From positions 1 to 21,590 of the forward strand of contig JACREV010000080.1 in assembly GCA_016218095.1 (NCBI GenBank): a stretch of 21,590 nt of DNA, given 5' to 3'. The notes under the pieces were generated by a model. That model had not been told where the DNA came from. It worked only from the letters and a program-made list of their open reading frames with translations, and searched no databases. The DNA comes from Deltaproteobacteria bacterium. Its GTDB lineage: Bacteria; Desulfobacterota; GWC2-55-46. This document shows positions 1 to 7,003 of the stretch, in pieces; the stretch's first letter is position 1; each line of letters opens with the position of its first letter. Position numbers and translations under genes: made by a program.

Positions 1-163
1 CTATGTATTGGATAGCGGGTCAGTCGAGGCCGCGCCCGCCGACGCCTCTCAGGTGAGGGACGTGAAGATAACGGTCACGGCGGAGACCGAGGCTACAAAG
101 GGGCTCTCCGGCGCGCCGAAGGTGAGGGAGATGACCGCCTCAGCGAGGCTCAGGAACAGATAA
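1..163 (+). CDS. pilW: PilW-like type IV pilus minor pilin, C-terminal end only
   Basis: This reading frame enters from the left edge and ends at TAA 161-163, leaving about 53 C-terminal residues. The tail has a strand of the form VRDVKITVTAE followed by a closing TASARLRNR. That resembles the beta-strand end of PilW minor pilins, where a final strand precedes an RLRN-type terminus. The N-terminal prepilin signal lies outside the window, so the family call rests on this tail and on position: pilX starts 17 bp downstream and pilY1 follows, the usual pilW-pilX-pilY1 order. PilW is a minor pilin of the complex that primes type IV pilus assembly. Another minor pilin (PilV-like) is possible but less likely by gene order. 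Confidence 0.6.
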   Translation, partial: YVLDSGSVEAAPADASQVRDVKITVTAETEATKGLSGAPKVREMTASARLRNR

Positions 164-180
164 ACGAAACGGGGGAGAAT

Positions 181-627
181 ATGTTTGGAAAAATAATCGG
201 TAACGAAAAAGGCATGGCGCTCGTAATCGCCCTCATCGCGCTCTTGCTCATGGGCCTTCTCGGCACCATGATGCACGCCAATTCCTCTTCCGAGACAAAG
301 GCGGCGAGGAACTGGCGCGTGAAGCAGGACGCCTTCTACGCGGCCGAGCGGGCGCTCGAGTACGGCAGGAGCGACATGAACATCTACACGCAGATAGGGA
401 CCGGGACCGTGAACATACCGCTTACAGGCGTGAGCCTGCAGGACTCGAGGAGCGACGCGAGCGGGACCGTGACCTTCCTTTCAAAGGGCAACCCGCCGAG
501 GGGCTCGGGCATGGACGCGACAGAGTTCGAGGCGAACTTCTTCGTAGTATCCGCCGAGGGCGACGGGCCCGCCAACTCTCACGCGGTGGTGGAGACGAAC
601 GTAGCGAGGATAATCCCGAGGAGCTGA
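181..627 (+). CDS. pilX: PilX-like type IV pilus minor pilin
   Basis: This 148-aa protein has a short basic leader ending EKG, followed by the hydrophobic stretch MALVIALIALLLMGLLG, a class III prepilin signal cleaved after Gly11 by PilD-type peptidase. Position 5 of the mature protein is Ile rather than Glu, which is common in PilX relatives that act as minor pilins. After the helix comes the conserved style of sequence 'AARNWRVKQDAFYAAERALEY', typical of the PilX N-terminal domain, where the AFYAAEA-like motif is diagnostic. A GGGGGAG ribosome site precedes ATG 181. pilY1 starts 2 bp after the stop, so the genes are co-transcribed. PilX forms part of the priming and tip complex with PilY1. 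Confidence 0.85.
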   Translation: MFGKIIGNEKGMALVIALIALLLMGLLGTMMHANSSSETKAARNWRVKQDAFYAAERALEYGRSDMNIYTQIGTGTVNIPLTGVSLQDSRSDASGTVTFLSKGNPPRGSGMDATEFEANFFVVSAEGDGPANSHAVVETNVARIIPRS

Positions 628-629
628 AG

Positions 630-3600
630 ATGCTGAGACTCATCCTTGCCTTCGCCGCGCTATTCGCGGCCATGGGTTCCAACGCCTGGGCGCTCGACCA
701 GTACCCCGGGGACGCCGTCATCTACGGCGTCTCCACGGATACCCTGCAACCGAACGTCCTCATAATATTGGACAACTCCGGGTCGATGAGCGAGACGGTC
801 GTCTCGGGCGACCCCTACAACCCCTCGACGGTCTACGGCGCGACGAACGGTTGTCAGGGACAGCCCTGCGAGACGAACAAGGTCTACAGGTGGAGGGCGA
901 TAGAGGGCAAATGGGTCCAGTACATAAACGACGTCAACTCCATCACCTGCTCGTCCGCTAAGAACTCGCTCCTTACTACCGGCACCTACCAGGGCAAGCT
1001 CAAGACCTCGGGCGCGTGCACCACCAACTCCGGGAGTTACGCCCTCGGCAACTACATAAACTGGCTGACGATGGGCGGAGGCTACCGCGCCAAGATGGAG
1101 ATAGCGAAGGAGGTCCTCACGAACCTCCTCAACACGACCTCGGGCGTTAAGTTCGGCCTCATGATATTCAACCAGTCGAACGGCGGCCACATAGCCGGGG
1201 TAGGAGACAGCTACGGCTACAACGGTTATAACGCCTATGTAAAGGACATGGACGTCGTCTTCTCAGGGACGACGACGAACAGGCAGGCGCTCGTGAACAC
1301 GATAAACAGCATAGACCCCTCGACCTGGACGCCGCTCGCGGAGACGCTCTTCGAGGCGATGAACTACTACAAGGGACAGCAAACGAGCTTCAACGGAAGT
1401 ATCACCTACACCACGCCGGTCGAGTACAGTTGCCAGAAAAATTATGTAATACTCATAACCGACGGCATGTCGACCGAGGACAGGTCCCCGGTATTGAAGA
1501 CCATATGCAACCAGGGAGACTGCGACGGCGACGGGTTCGAGCCCGCGAACGACCCGAACAAGGTCTACAACTACCAGGGCTCGGACTACCTCGACGACGT
1601 AGCGAAGTACCTATTCGACAACGACCTCCTGCCGGACACCTCGGACGAGAAGACCATCGGCAGGCAGACCGTACTCACCTACACCGTAGGCTTCGGCCTT
1701 GCCGGCGTGGCCTACGCCGAGGACCTCCTTCAGGAGACCGCGTACAACGGCGGCGGCGTCTATTATTCGGCCTCGTCGACCGCGGGCTTGAGCGAGTCGC
1801 TCCGCCAGATAATCGCCTCCATCGTAGAGGAGAACACCTCTTTCGTCGCCCCTGTCCTTCCGGTGAGCCCCGAGAACCGCACCTACACCGGCGACCGTCT
1901 CTACATGGGCTTCTTCATGCCGAAGAACAAGGCCTTCTGGTCCGGAAATCTGAAAAAATTCGGTCTTGATTCCGACGGCAACATCGTAGACAGGTACGGC
2001 GACCCCGCGACGAACTCCGACGGAAGCATAAGGGAAAACGCCGTTTCGTTCTGGAACACGGTAGCCGACGCGGGCGAGGTCGAAAGGGGCGGGGCAGGGG
2101 CGCTCCTCCTTACGAGGACGCAAGGAAGGAACATCTACACCTACACGGGGACGAACGCGAACCTTACCGTCTCGGCAAACGCCTTTACCTCATCGAACGC
2201 CCTTGTGACAGCCTCCGCCCTCGCCGTGGCCGACGATATTGAGAAGACGCGCCTTATAAATTACGTCCACGGTTACGACGCCTATGACGAGGACGGGAAC
2301 GCGATAACGGATGAGTTGAGGGACTGGATACTCGGCGACATCCTCCACTCGAAGCCAACCGTCGTCGCGTACTCGACTTATTCTTCCGCGGAGGAAGGCG
2401 ACTGTTCGCTCAACAGGTCGATAATCTTCCTCGGCGGCAACGACGGCATGCTCCACGCCTTCAAGGACTGCGACGGGAGCGAGCTCTGGGCCTTCATACC
2501 GCAGGACCAATTGCCGAACCTCAAGTACCTCTACGGCTCCACCCATACCTATTTCGTCGACTCCTCTCCGTCGACCTATGTCTATGACGCCAACGGGAAC
2601 GGCTACATAGAGCCTGCCAACGGCGACAAGGTAGTGATCGTCTTCGGCGAGAGGAGGGGCGGGGGCTTTTATTACGCCCTCGACGTCTCGGACCCGTCAT
2701 CTCCCGTCTATCTCTGGAGATTAAGCTCGACGGAATCCCCCTCGGGCGTCAATACCGATTATGCGGAGCTGGCCGAGACATGGTCTGAGCCGGTCATCAC
2801 CAAGGTATCGATTGAGTCCGGCGGCACGGACGTAACAAAGGTCGTGGCGTTTGTCGGCGCGGGCTACGACAATTCATCCGAAGACCAGGAGCCCGCGGCC
2901 TCGTCAACGAAAGGCAGGGGCGTATACGCGATAGAGATAGCGACCCTTGCAAACGGCGCCCCTTCCTTCTCATTGAGCGGCAGGAAGGTCTGGGGGTACA
3001 CGACAGCGCAGAACTCCGCGCTCACGAGGTCTATCCCGTCACAGTTATCCGCGCTCGACGCAAACGGCAACGGCTACGTGGACAGGCTCTACGCCGGGGA
3101 CGCCGGAGGGGGTGTGTGGCGGTTCGACGTCGGCGGTAATATTGCCTCGTCCTGGAGCGGCAGGAAGATATTCCAGTCCAACCCCGGCGCGGACTCATCC
3201 TCGGGGAGGAAGGTGTTCTACAAGCCCGCGGTGACGCTCGAGACAGGATACGAACTGCTCTTCTTCGGCACAGGCGACAGGGAGCACCCTGTCTCGACGG
3301 ACACGGTCGACAGGCTTTACGCGGTGAAAGACACTGGCCAGGCCGCCTCAAAATCCGAGACCGATCTGATCGACGCGACGAGCGCGTCGTCGGTCAACAT
3401 ATCGCCCTACTACGGGTGGTATATAAAGCTCTCAACGAACGCCGGAGAGAAGGCGCTCGCGCAGGCCTCGGTCTTCGGAAGGGCCGCATACTATACGACC
3501 TACGAGCCCTCGAGTGTCGTTAACATCTGCTCTGCCGGGGCCGGCACTTCAAGGCTGTACTCGCTCGAGTACCTCACTGCCGGGGCGGCCTACAACTACA

Positions 3601-3806
3601 ATACGTCCAACGATACCCAGTCCTCCGTTGTAAAGGACTCGACAGACAGGTCAAAGGAAATAGGCTCGGGGATCGCCTCCGGCGTGGTCACAGTCGTCGG
3701 CCCTGGCGGGTTTACCGCCCTCATCGGCTCGGGAGGCTCTATCGTAAACCCGGACGTCCGGCAGAGCGGATCAAGCATTCCCACTTATTGGAGGGAGGTG
3801 CGCTGA
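630..3806 (+). CDS. pilY1: PilY1-like pilus tip adhesin with vWA domain
   Basis: This is a 1058-aa secreted protein. A Sec signal peptide ends near Ala21 (NAWA). A von Willebrand A domain follows, with MIDAS residues visible as DNSGS (48-52), Thr234 in TPLAE and Asp278 in ITDGMS. The C-terminal half is a PilY1/PilC-type beta-propeller with the hallmark FLGGNDGMLHAF near residue 600 and two nine-residue calcium loops of the form DANGNGYxE/D at 653-661 and 810-818. In known systems PilY1 sits at the pilus tip, promotes extension and regulates retraction through calcium; it also mediates surface sensing and adhesion. Length matches the family (about 1000-1200 aa). The protein is rich in Ser, Thr, Tyr and Asn, as expected for an extracellular adhesin. 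Its stop overlaps the next start (TGATG). Confidence 0.93.
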   Translation: MLRLILAFAALFAAMGSNAWALDQYPGDAVIYGVSTDTLQPNVLIILDNSGSMSETVVSGDPYNPSTVYGATNGCQGQPCETNKVYRWRAIEGKWVQYINDVNSITCSSAKNSLLTTGTYQGKLKTSGACTTNSGSYALGNYINWLTMGGGYRAKMEIAKEVLTNLLNTTSGVKFGLMIFNQSNGGHIAGVGDSYGYNGYNAYVKDMDVVFSGTTTNRQALVNTINSIDPSTWTPLAETLFEAMNYYKGQQTSFNGSITYTTPVEYSCQKNYVILITDGMSTEDRSPVLKTICNQGDCDGDGFEPANDPNKVYNYQGSDYLDDVAKYLFDNDLLPDTSDEKTIGRQTVLTYTVGFGLAGVAYAEDLLQETAYNGGGVYYSASSTAGLSESLRQIIASIVEENTSFVAPVLPVSPENRTYTGDRLYMGFFMPKNKAFWSGNLKKFGLDSDGNIVDRYGDPATNSDGSIRENAVSFWNTVADAGEVERGGAGALLLTRTQGRNIYTYTGTNANLTVSANAFTSSNALVTASALAVADDIEKTRLINYVHGYDAYDEDGNAITDELRDWILGDILHSKPTVVAYSTYSSAEEGDCSLNRSIIFLGGNDGMLHAFKDCDGSELWAFIPQDQLPNLKYLYGSTHTYFVDSSPSTYVYDANGNGYIEPANGDKVVIVFGERRGGGFYYALDVSDPSSPVYLWRLSSTESPSGVNTDYAELAETWSEPVITKVSIESGGTDVTKVVAFVGAGYDNSSEDQEPAASSTKGRGVYAIEIATLANGAPSFSLSGRKVWGYTTAQNSALTRSIPSQLSALDANGNGYVDRLYAGDAGGGVWRFDVGGNIASSWSGRKIFQSNPGADSSSGRKVFYKPAVTLETGYELLFFGTGDREHPVSTDTVDRLYAVKDTGQAASKSETDLIDATSASSVNISPYYGWYIKLSTNAGEKALAQASVFGRAAYYTTYEPSSVVNICSAGAGTSRLYSLEYLTAGAAYNYNTSNDTQSSVVKDSTDRSKEIGSGIASGVVTVVGPGGFTALIGSGGSIVNPDVRQSGSSIPTYWREVR

Positions 3807-4165
3807 TGGAAAGGCTTCTTGCGATAATGGTACTGGTCGCGGCGCTGGTAACCGCGTCAGCGGTATTGGCCGGGGACGGGGAAGGTGAAGGGGAGGAGCG
3901 CTTCATCCAGGGCATTATAAGCTCGTACGGGACATCATCGGTCGTACTTAACGAGAGACAGACCGTCAATATAAAACCTGAGACGAGGTTCTTCGATTCG
4001 AGCGGCAACGATTCGAGCTTCTACAGGCTCTCCGATTACAAATGGCTCTATGTCGAGGGCGCGCCGGGAGAGGCCGGGTCGATAGACGCTGAAAAGATAT
4101 ACTTCCTCCCGAAGTACATAAGCGGGAAGGAAAGATACAGATACGAGTACATGCAACTCCCGTGA
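3806..4165 (+). CDS. small secreted protein of the pilus operon, unknown function
   Basis: This predicted 119-aa protein starts at ATG 3806, which overlaps the pilY1 stop and has GGAGGGAGGTG just upstream. An in-frame TTG at 3788 is less likely. The N-terminus is a clear signal peptide (ERLLAIMVLVAALVTASAVLA). The mature part starts with an acidic patch (GDGEGEGEE) and then a single small beta domain: IQGIISSYGTSSVVLNERQTVNIKPETRFFD, a Ser/Asp loop and WLYVEGAPG. That pattern (short strands, 'T.f.d' and a closing V.G) recalls small DUF5666-like OB-type beta domains, but this is a resemblance only. Such a gene commonly follows pilY1 in deltaproteobacterial pilin operons, so a role in periplasmic pilus assembly is inferred from position. 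Confidence 0.72.
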   Translation: MERLLAIMVLVAALVTASAVLAGDGEGEGEERFIQGIISSYGTSSVVLNERQTVNIKPETRFFDSSGNDSSFYRLSDYKWLYVEGAPGEAGSIDAEKIYFLPKYISGKERYRYEYMQLP

Positions 4166-4172
4166 GAAAGAT

Positions 4173-5033
4173 ATGAAAAGGTCGTTAATTCCCATCCTCT
4201 TTCTGGCGCTTTCGATACAGGCGTGCGGGCGGACACCGGCGGCGCCTGAGCATCCGGAGCATAAGGAGGCCGCCCAGTTTACCGTGAGCCTCATCCCCGA
4301 GTCCCCGAGGGCCGGGGATGCCCTCAGGGCCGTCGTAACCGGAGGGGACGAGATCTCTTTCCGCTGGGGGCGTAACGGAGAGGCGATGGAGAACTCCGCC
4401 GACGTACTCGCGACCATTGGGTTCAGGAAGGGAGACAGGGTCAGCGTCGTCGTGACCTCAAGTGGAAGGGAGGCCTCGGCCGAAGCGGTGCTACTCAACT
4501 CTCCCCCGGTAATCAGGTCCGTCGAAATAAGCCCGAAGTCTTTCAATAAGTCGACCGGCGTGAAGGCCGCCCCCGAAGCCAACGACACGGATAATGACAG
4601 GATAGAGTACGGATATGAGTGGTACGTCAATAACGAGCGTGTATTTGAAGAGAGCGGAGCGGCCCTTGACGGAAGATATTTCAAGAGGGGGGACGCCGTC
4701 TCGGTGCGGGTAGTCTCTTCAGACCGTGAAGGCTCCAGCGCGTTCCGTACGGACGCCGGGGCCGCCGTGAACGCCCAGCCGAGGTTCATCTCCGAGCCCC
4801 CAGGGGATTTTTCAGGGCAGTTCCTCTACTCACCTAAAGCCTCTGACCCCGACGGGGACGAAGTAAAGATATCCGTGGCAAAAGGACCCGAAGGGGTGAA
4901 GATAGAGGGGGGGAGGCTCGAGTGGGATACGAAGGGGCGGAAAGGGACGTTCGAGGTGGTCTTATCAGCGGACGACGGCAACGGGGGAGAGGCCTTCCAG
5001 CGCTTTGAGCTTAAGGTGAACGATGAGAAGTGA
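4173..5033 (+). CDS. lipoprotein with Ig-like domains, pilus operon
   Basis: This 286-aa protein begins with a lipoprotein signal, KRSLIPILFLALSIQAC, with the lipid-attachment Cys at residue 18. The mature protein appears to be three beta-sandwich units. The first is around 35-110 and ends VTSSGREASAEAVLLNSPP. The second is around 111-205, with NSPPVIRSVEISP and YEWYVNNERV, the familiar layout of PKD/Ig-like repeats. The third is around 206-286, a He_PIG/cadherin-like module (SDPDGDEVKISVAKGPEGVKIEGGRLEWDT...DDGNGGEAFQRFELKV). It starts 7 bp after the previous stop and overlaps the next gene by 11 bp, so it belongs to the pilus operon. It may be an envelope-anchored scaffold for pilus or adhesin assembly; the function is not known. 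Confidence 0.82.
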   Translation: MKRSLIPILFLALSIQACGRTPAAPEHPEHKEAAQFTVSLIPESPRAGDALRAVVTGGDEISFRWGRNGEAMENSADVLATIGFRKGDRVSVVVTSSGREASAEAVLLNSPPVIRSVEISPKSFNKSTGVKAAPEANDTDNDRIEYGYEWYVNNERVFEESGAALDGRYFKRGDAVSVRVVSSDREGSSAFRTDAGAAVNAQPRFISEPPGDFSGQFLYSPKASDPDGDEVKISVAKGPEGVKIEGGRLEWDTKGRKGTFEVVLSADDGNGGEAFQRFELKVNDEK

Positions 5034-5490
5034 ACGTGGATATACGCTCCTGGAGACGCTCGTCGTGCTCGCGATAGTCGCAGTCATCTCAGCCGTGGCC
5101 GTTCCCCAGCTCTATAAATGGCGGCAGTCCTCGCTCTACAAGGAGGCCGCCTGGGGGGTCGTCTCGGCCTTCCGGCTCGCGAGGGACTCGGCGCTTTCCA
5201 CAAACCTCGAGCACAGGGTCGAGTTCGATATCGACGCCAAGAGGTTCAGGCTCGCAACCGGCAACCTTTCTTCGGGCAGCACTTTGTGGACCGGCGGGCC
5301 CTGGACGGAGCTCGCGACCGAGGTCAAATGGTCGAGCGGGCCGGCCTGCGACGGGACCGCCGACCTTAACGTCAGGTTCAAGACGAACGGCTCGACGGAC
5401 TCCGCCGCCATCTGCGTAAAGGACGTCGAGAACGCCCTGAAATACAGGGTCGCTGTAAACGCCACGAGCGGGAGGGCCGCGATAGATTGA
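5023..5490 (+). CDS. FimT/GspH-type pseudopilin
   Basis: This is a 155-aa prepilin-like protein. The leader MRSERG is followed by YTLLETLVVLAIVAVISAVAVPQL, a canonical N-methylation motif with Glu at mature position 5. The rest matches FimT/FimU/GspH: a long amphipathic helix (ARDSALSTNLEHRVEF), then beta strands with 'FRLA', a variable middle and a final KYRVAVNATSGRAAI, where the 'v...GR' turn is typical of the GspH C-terminus. FimT/FimU-type proteins are minor pilins that form the tip-initiation complex. It is the last gene of the operon, followed by a strong terminator 33 bp after its stop. Confidence 0.9.
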   Translation: MRSERGYTLLETLVVLAIVAVISAVAVPQLYKWRQSSLYKEAAWGVVSAFRLARDSALSTNLEHRVEFDIDAKRFRLATGNLSSGSTLWTGGPWTELATEVKWSSGPACDGTADLNVRFKTNGSTDSAAICVKDVENALKYRVAVNATSGRAAID

Positions 5491-5522
5491 ATCTTTGGCT
5501 GGGCTTGCGGGAGGCATGTACA

Positions 5523-5564
5523 ACCTGAGGGGTTGCGGGCGAGCCCGCAACCCCTCAGGTTTTT
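5523..5564 (+). terminator. rho-independent terminator of the pilus operon
   Basis: Two perfect 18-nt arms (ACCTGAGGGGTTGCGGGC and its complement) are separated by only 2 nt, giving a stem of about 17 bp closed by a C-GA-G tetraloop, followed by TTTTATTTG. It lies between convergent genes, but the T-run is on the + side only, so it mainly stops pilus-operon transcription. Confidence 0.9.
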
Positions 5565-5576
5565 ATTTGTGAACCC

Positions 5577-5831
5577 CTAATGGAAAGACCTTATCTGCTC
5601 TGGCGTGAACTTCGCCAACTCGATTATCTTCGCCTTTCCGCGTATGAACTCGGGTATGAGCTCCCTGACGTCGGCTTCATTCTTCGCGTCCACAAGGGCA
5701 TACCCGGTATGGTCGCCCTTGGAGCAGCCCCAGAGGAACTTATCGAGCACGTCCGGCCCCTTTGCGAGGAGCCCGTCCAGCTCTCTAAGGCACTCTTCCT
5801 TGGTGTGCGGGGTCTCAAGAAGGTACTTCAT
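5577..5831 (-). CDS. conserved 84-aa protein, function unknown
   Basis: This is an 84-aa soluble protein starting MKYLLETPHTKEECLRELDGLLAKGPDVLDKFLWGCSKGDHTGYALVDAKNEADV and ending KFTPEQIRSFH. The layout (initial strand, helix, central 'GCxxGDHTGYAxVxA', second helix, final strand) fits a small ferredoxin-like or dimeric alpha-beta barrel fold, similar in outline to DUF3303-like proteins. It looks like a family of conserved short hypotheticals that share PHTKEECLR and KFTPEQI. An AGGAGGTGA ribosome site precedes the ATG. The + strand frame over the same bases has no ribosome site or family-like features. A promoter and a Fur-like palindrome lie upstream, so iron or metal control is possible but unproven. 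Confidence 0.8.
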   Translation of the reverse strand: MKYLLETPHTKEECLRELDGLLAKGPDVLDKFLWGCSKGDHTGYALVDAKNEADVRELIPEFIRGKAKIIELAKFTPEQIRSFH

Positions 5832-5848
5832 TCAAATCACCTCCTCTT

Positions 5849-5867
5849 GTTGAAAACGATTTTCAAC
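5849..5867 (-). promoter_or_regulatory. Fur-like palindromic operator
   Basis: GTTGAAAA-CGA-TTTTCAAC is a perfect 8-bp inverted repeat with a 3-bp centre. It lies between the predicted promoter and the ribosome site of the 84-aa gene, so a bound protein would block transcription just after its start. The core TGAAAAC-G-ATTTTCA has the 7-1-7 layout of Fur-family boxes; the identity of the regulator is inference. Confidence 0.45.
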
Positions 5868-5878
5868 TTCCTGTTCTA

Positions 5879-5906
5879 ATCTTATCTCAAAATGGCCGGG
5901 TTTCAA
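5879..5906 (-). promoter_or_regulatory. sigma-70 type promoter for the 84-aa gene
   Basis: Reading the - strand: TTGAAA (5901-5906), 16-bp spacer, TAAGAT (5879-5884). The predicted start lies just before the palindrome at 5849-5867. Confidence 0.5.
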
Positions 5907-5934
5907 TATGGCGCGAGGTTCCGGAAGCCCACAG

Positions 5935-5963
5935 TTGAGATCCGGCGGATTTTGGACTATATT
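5935..5963 (+). promoter_or_regulatory. sigma-70 type promoter for the SDR gene
   Basis: TTGAGA (5935-5940), 17-bp spacer, TATATT (5958-5963), about 32 bp upstream of ATG 5996. Both boxes match consensus at five of six positions. Confidence 0.55.
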
Positions 5964-5995
5964 GGAAAGAATATATCCCACATCGAGAGGTGCTT

Positions 5996-6751
5996 ATGGA
6001 ACTCGGTCTCAAGGGCAAGTCGGCGATCGTCACCGGAAGCAGCCGCGGAATAGGGGCGGCGATAGCAAGGTCGTTGGGCAGGGCCGGGGCAAAGGTGGCC
6101 GTCAATTACTTCAGGTCACGCGACATGGCGGAGACGGTAGCCGGCGAGATAGCAGGCTCCGGAGGCGAGGCCTTTGCCGTGAAGGCCGATGTCACGATGA
6201 AGGACGAGGTCGAAGCGATGACGGCCGAGACGATAAAACGGTTCGGCAAAGTGGACATACTCGTAAACAACGCGGCGATAGGGTTCCCGATGAAGCCGTT
6301 TATGGACCACTCGTGGGATGAGGTCGAGGCGAAGATGTCGGGCGAGATGAAGGGGATATTCTTCACGACCCAGGCCGCGGTCCGGGACATGATGAAGAGA
6401 AAGTACGGGAGGATAATCCACATATCGAGCGGCCTGTCCCGTTACGCCTCGGAGAACTTCTTCACCCACGCCGCGGCAAAGGCCGCGATGGACAGCTCCG
6501 CGCGCGTGATGGCAAAGGAGCTCGGGCCCATGGGCATTACAGTGAACGTCATAGGCCCGGGGCTCATCCCGACGGACGCGACCGCTGGGTTCCCGAAAGA
6601 GATGTTCGACTTCATCGCGAACTCGACACCCTTGAAGCGCATCGGCGCCCCTGACGACATCGCCGGGGCCGTCACGTTCCTCGCCTCCGACATGGCGCGG
6701 TTCATAACCGGACAGTATATCCACGTTAACGGCGGCACGTTCATGCCGTAA
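5996..6751 (+). CDS. SDR-family oxidoreductase, FabG-like, with His in place of the catalytic Tyr
   Basis: This 251-aa protein has a Rossmann fold. TGSSRGIG at 13-20 is the classical NAD(P) glycine motif and NNA follows in the fourth strand. The catalytic Ser is present (ISSGLS, Ser145) and so is the Lys (Lys162), but the expected Tyr of YxxxK is His158 (HAAAK). The usual active-site Asn (N-x-K-G) also reads Glu-Met-Lys-Gly. The Ser-to-His distance of 13 equals the Ser-to-Tyr distance in classical SDRs, so the substitution is real and not an alignment slip. The end is classical: GPGLIPTDAT, a PDDIAGAVTFLASD segment and a final TGQYIHVNGGTFMP. ATG 5996 is chosen over GTG 5990 because AGAGG lies 5 bp upstream. 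It may be a reductase with altered chemistry or a non-catalytic relative. The substrate is unknown. Confidence 0.85.
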   Translation: MELGLKGKSAIVTGSSRGIGAAIARSLGRAGAKVAVNYFRSRDMAETVAGEIAGSGGEAFAVKADVTMKDEVEAMTAETIKRFGKVDILVNNAAIGFPMKPFMDHSWDEVEAKMSGEMKGIFFTTQAAVRDMMKRKYGRIIHISSGLSRYASENFFTHAAAKAAMDSSARVMAKELGPMGITVNVIGPGLIPTDATAGFPKEMFDFIANSTPLKRIGAPDDIAGAVTFLASDMARFITGQYIHVNGGTFMP

Positions 6752-6759
6752 AGGAAGGG

Positions 6760-6799
6760 GAGGCAAGGTGTGGGTGAAGCGTTCACCCACACCTTCCTC
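6760..6799 (+). terminator. hairpin after the SDR gene, probable terminator
   Basis: A perfect 14-bp stem (AAGGTGTGGGTGAA, 6765-6778, with its complement 6782-6795) with a 3-nt loop is extended by GAGG/CCTC with one bulge. No proper T-run follows, so it may act as a weak terminator or as an RNA-end stabiliser. Confidence 0.55.
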
Positions 6800-7003
6800 T
6801 ATGATAATAGAGAGGCGACCAGCCCATCGACCGTCGGCCGCTTGAGCGCATAAGACGCTTCCCTGTAAGCGCATATTTTTTAGAGGCTCCAATGCCCCCT
6901 ATTTTTAGTCCCGGAGGTGCATGGATCTGCAAAGAGTGATATATTAGGCGTAAAATCAGAGTTGACCCGGGTGTCGCAACGCGGGCAACAGGGCCATGAA
7001 ATC

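Noticed and set aside
5580..5879. Open frames on the + strand opposite the 84-aa gene
   Set aside because: They have no ribosome site and no family-like sequence; the - strand frame has AGGAGGTGA, a promoter and conserved-looking motifs.
6868..6893. A TTTTTTAGAGGCTCC stretch resembling the right end of the MITE-like element
   Set aside because: No matching inverted end or target duplication is found nearby, so a second copy cannot be supported. An 8-bp direct repeat AGCGCATA (6845, 6868) is too short to interpret.
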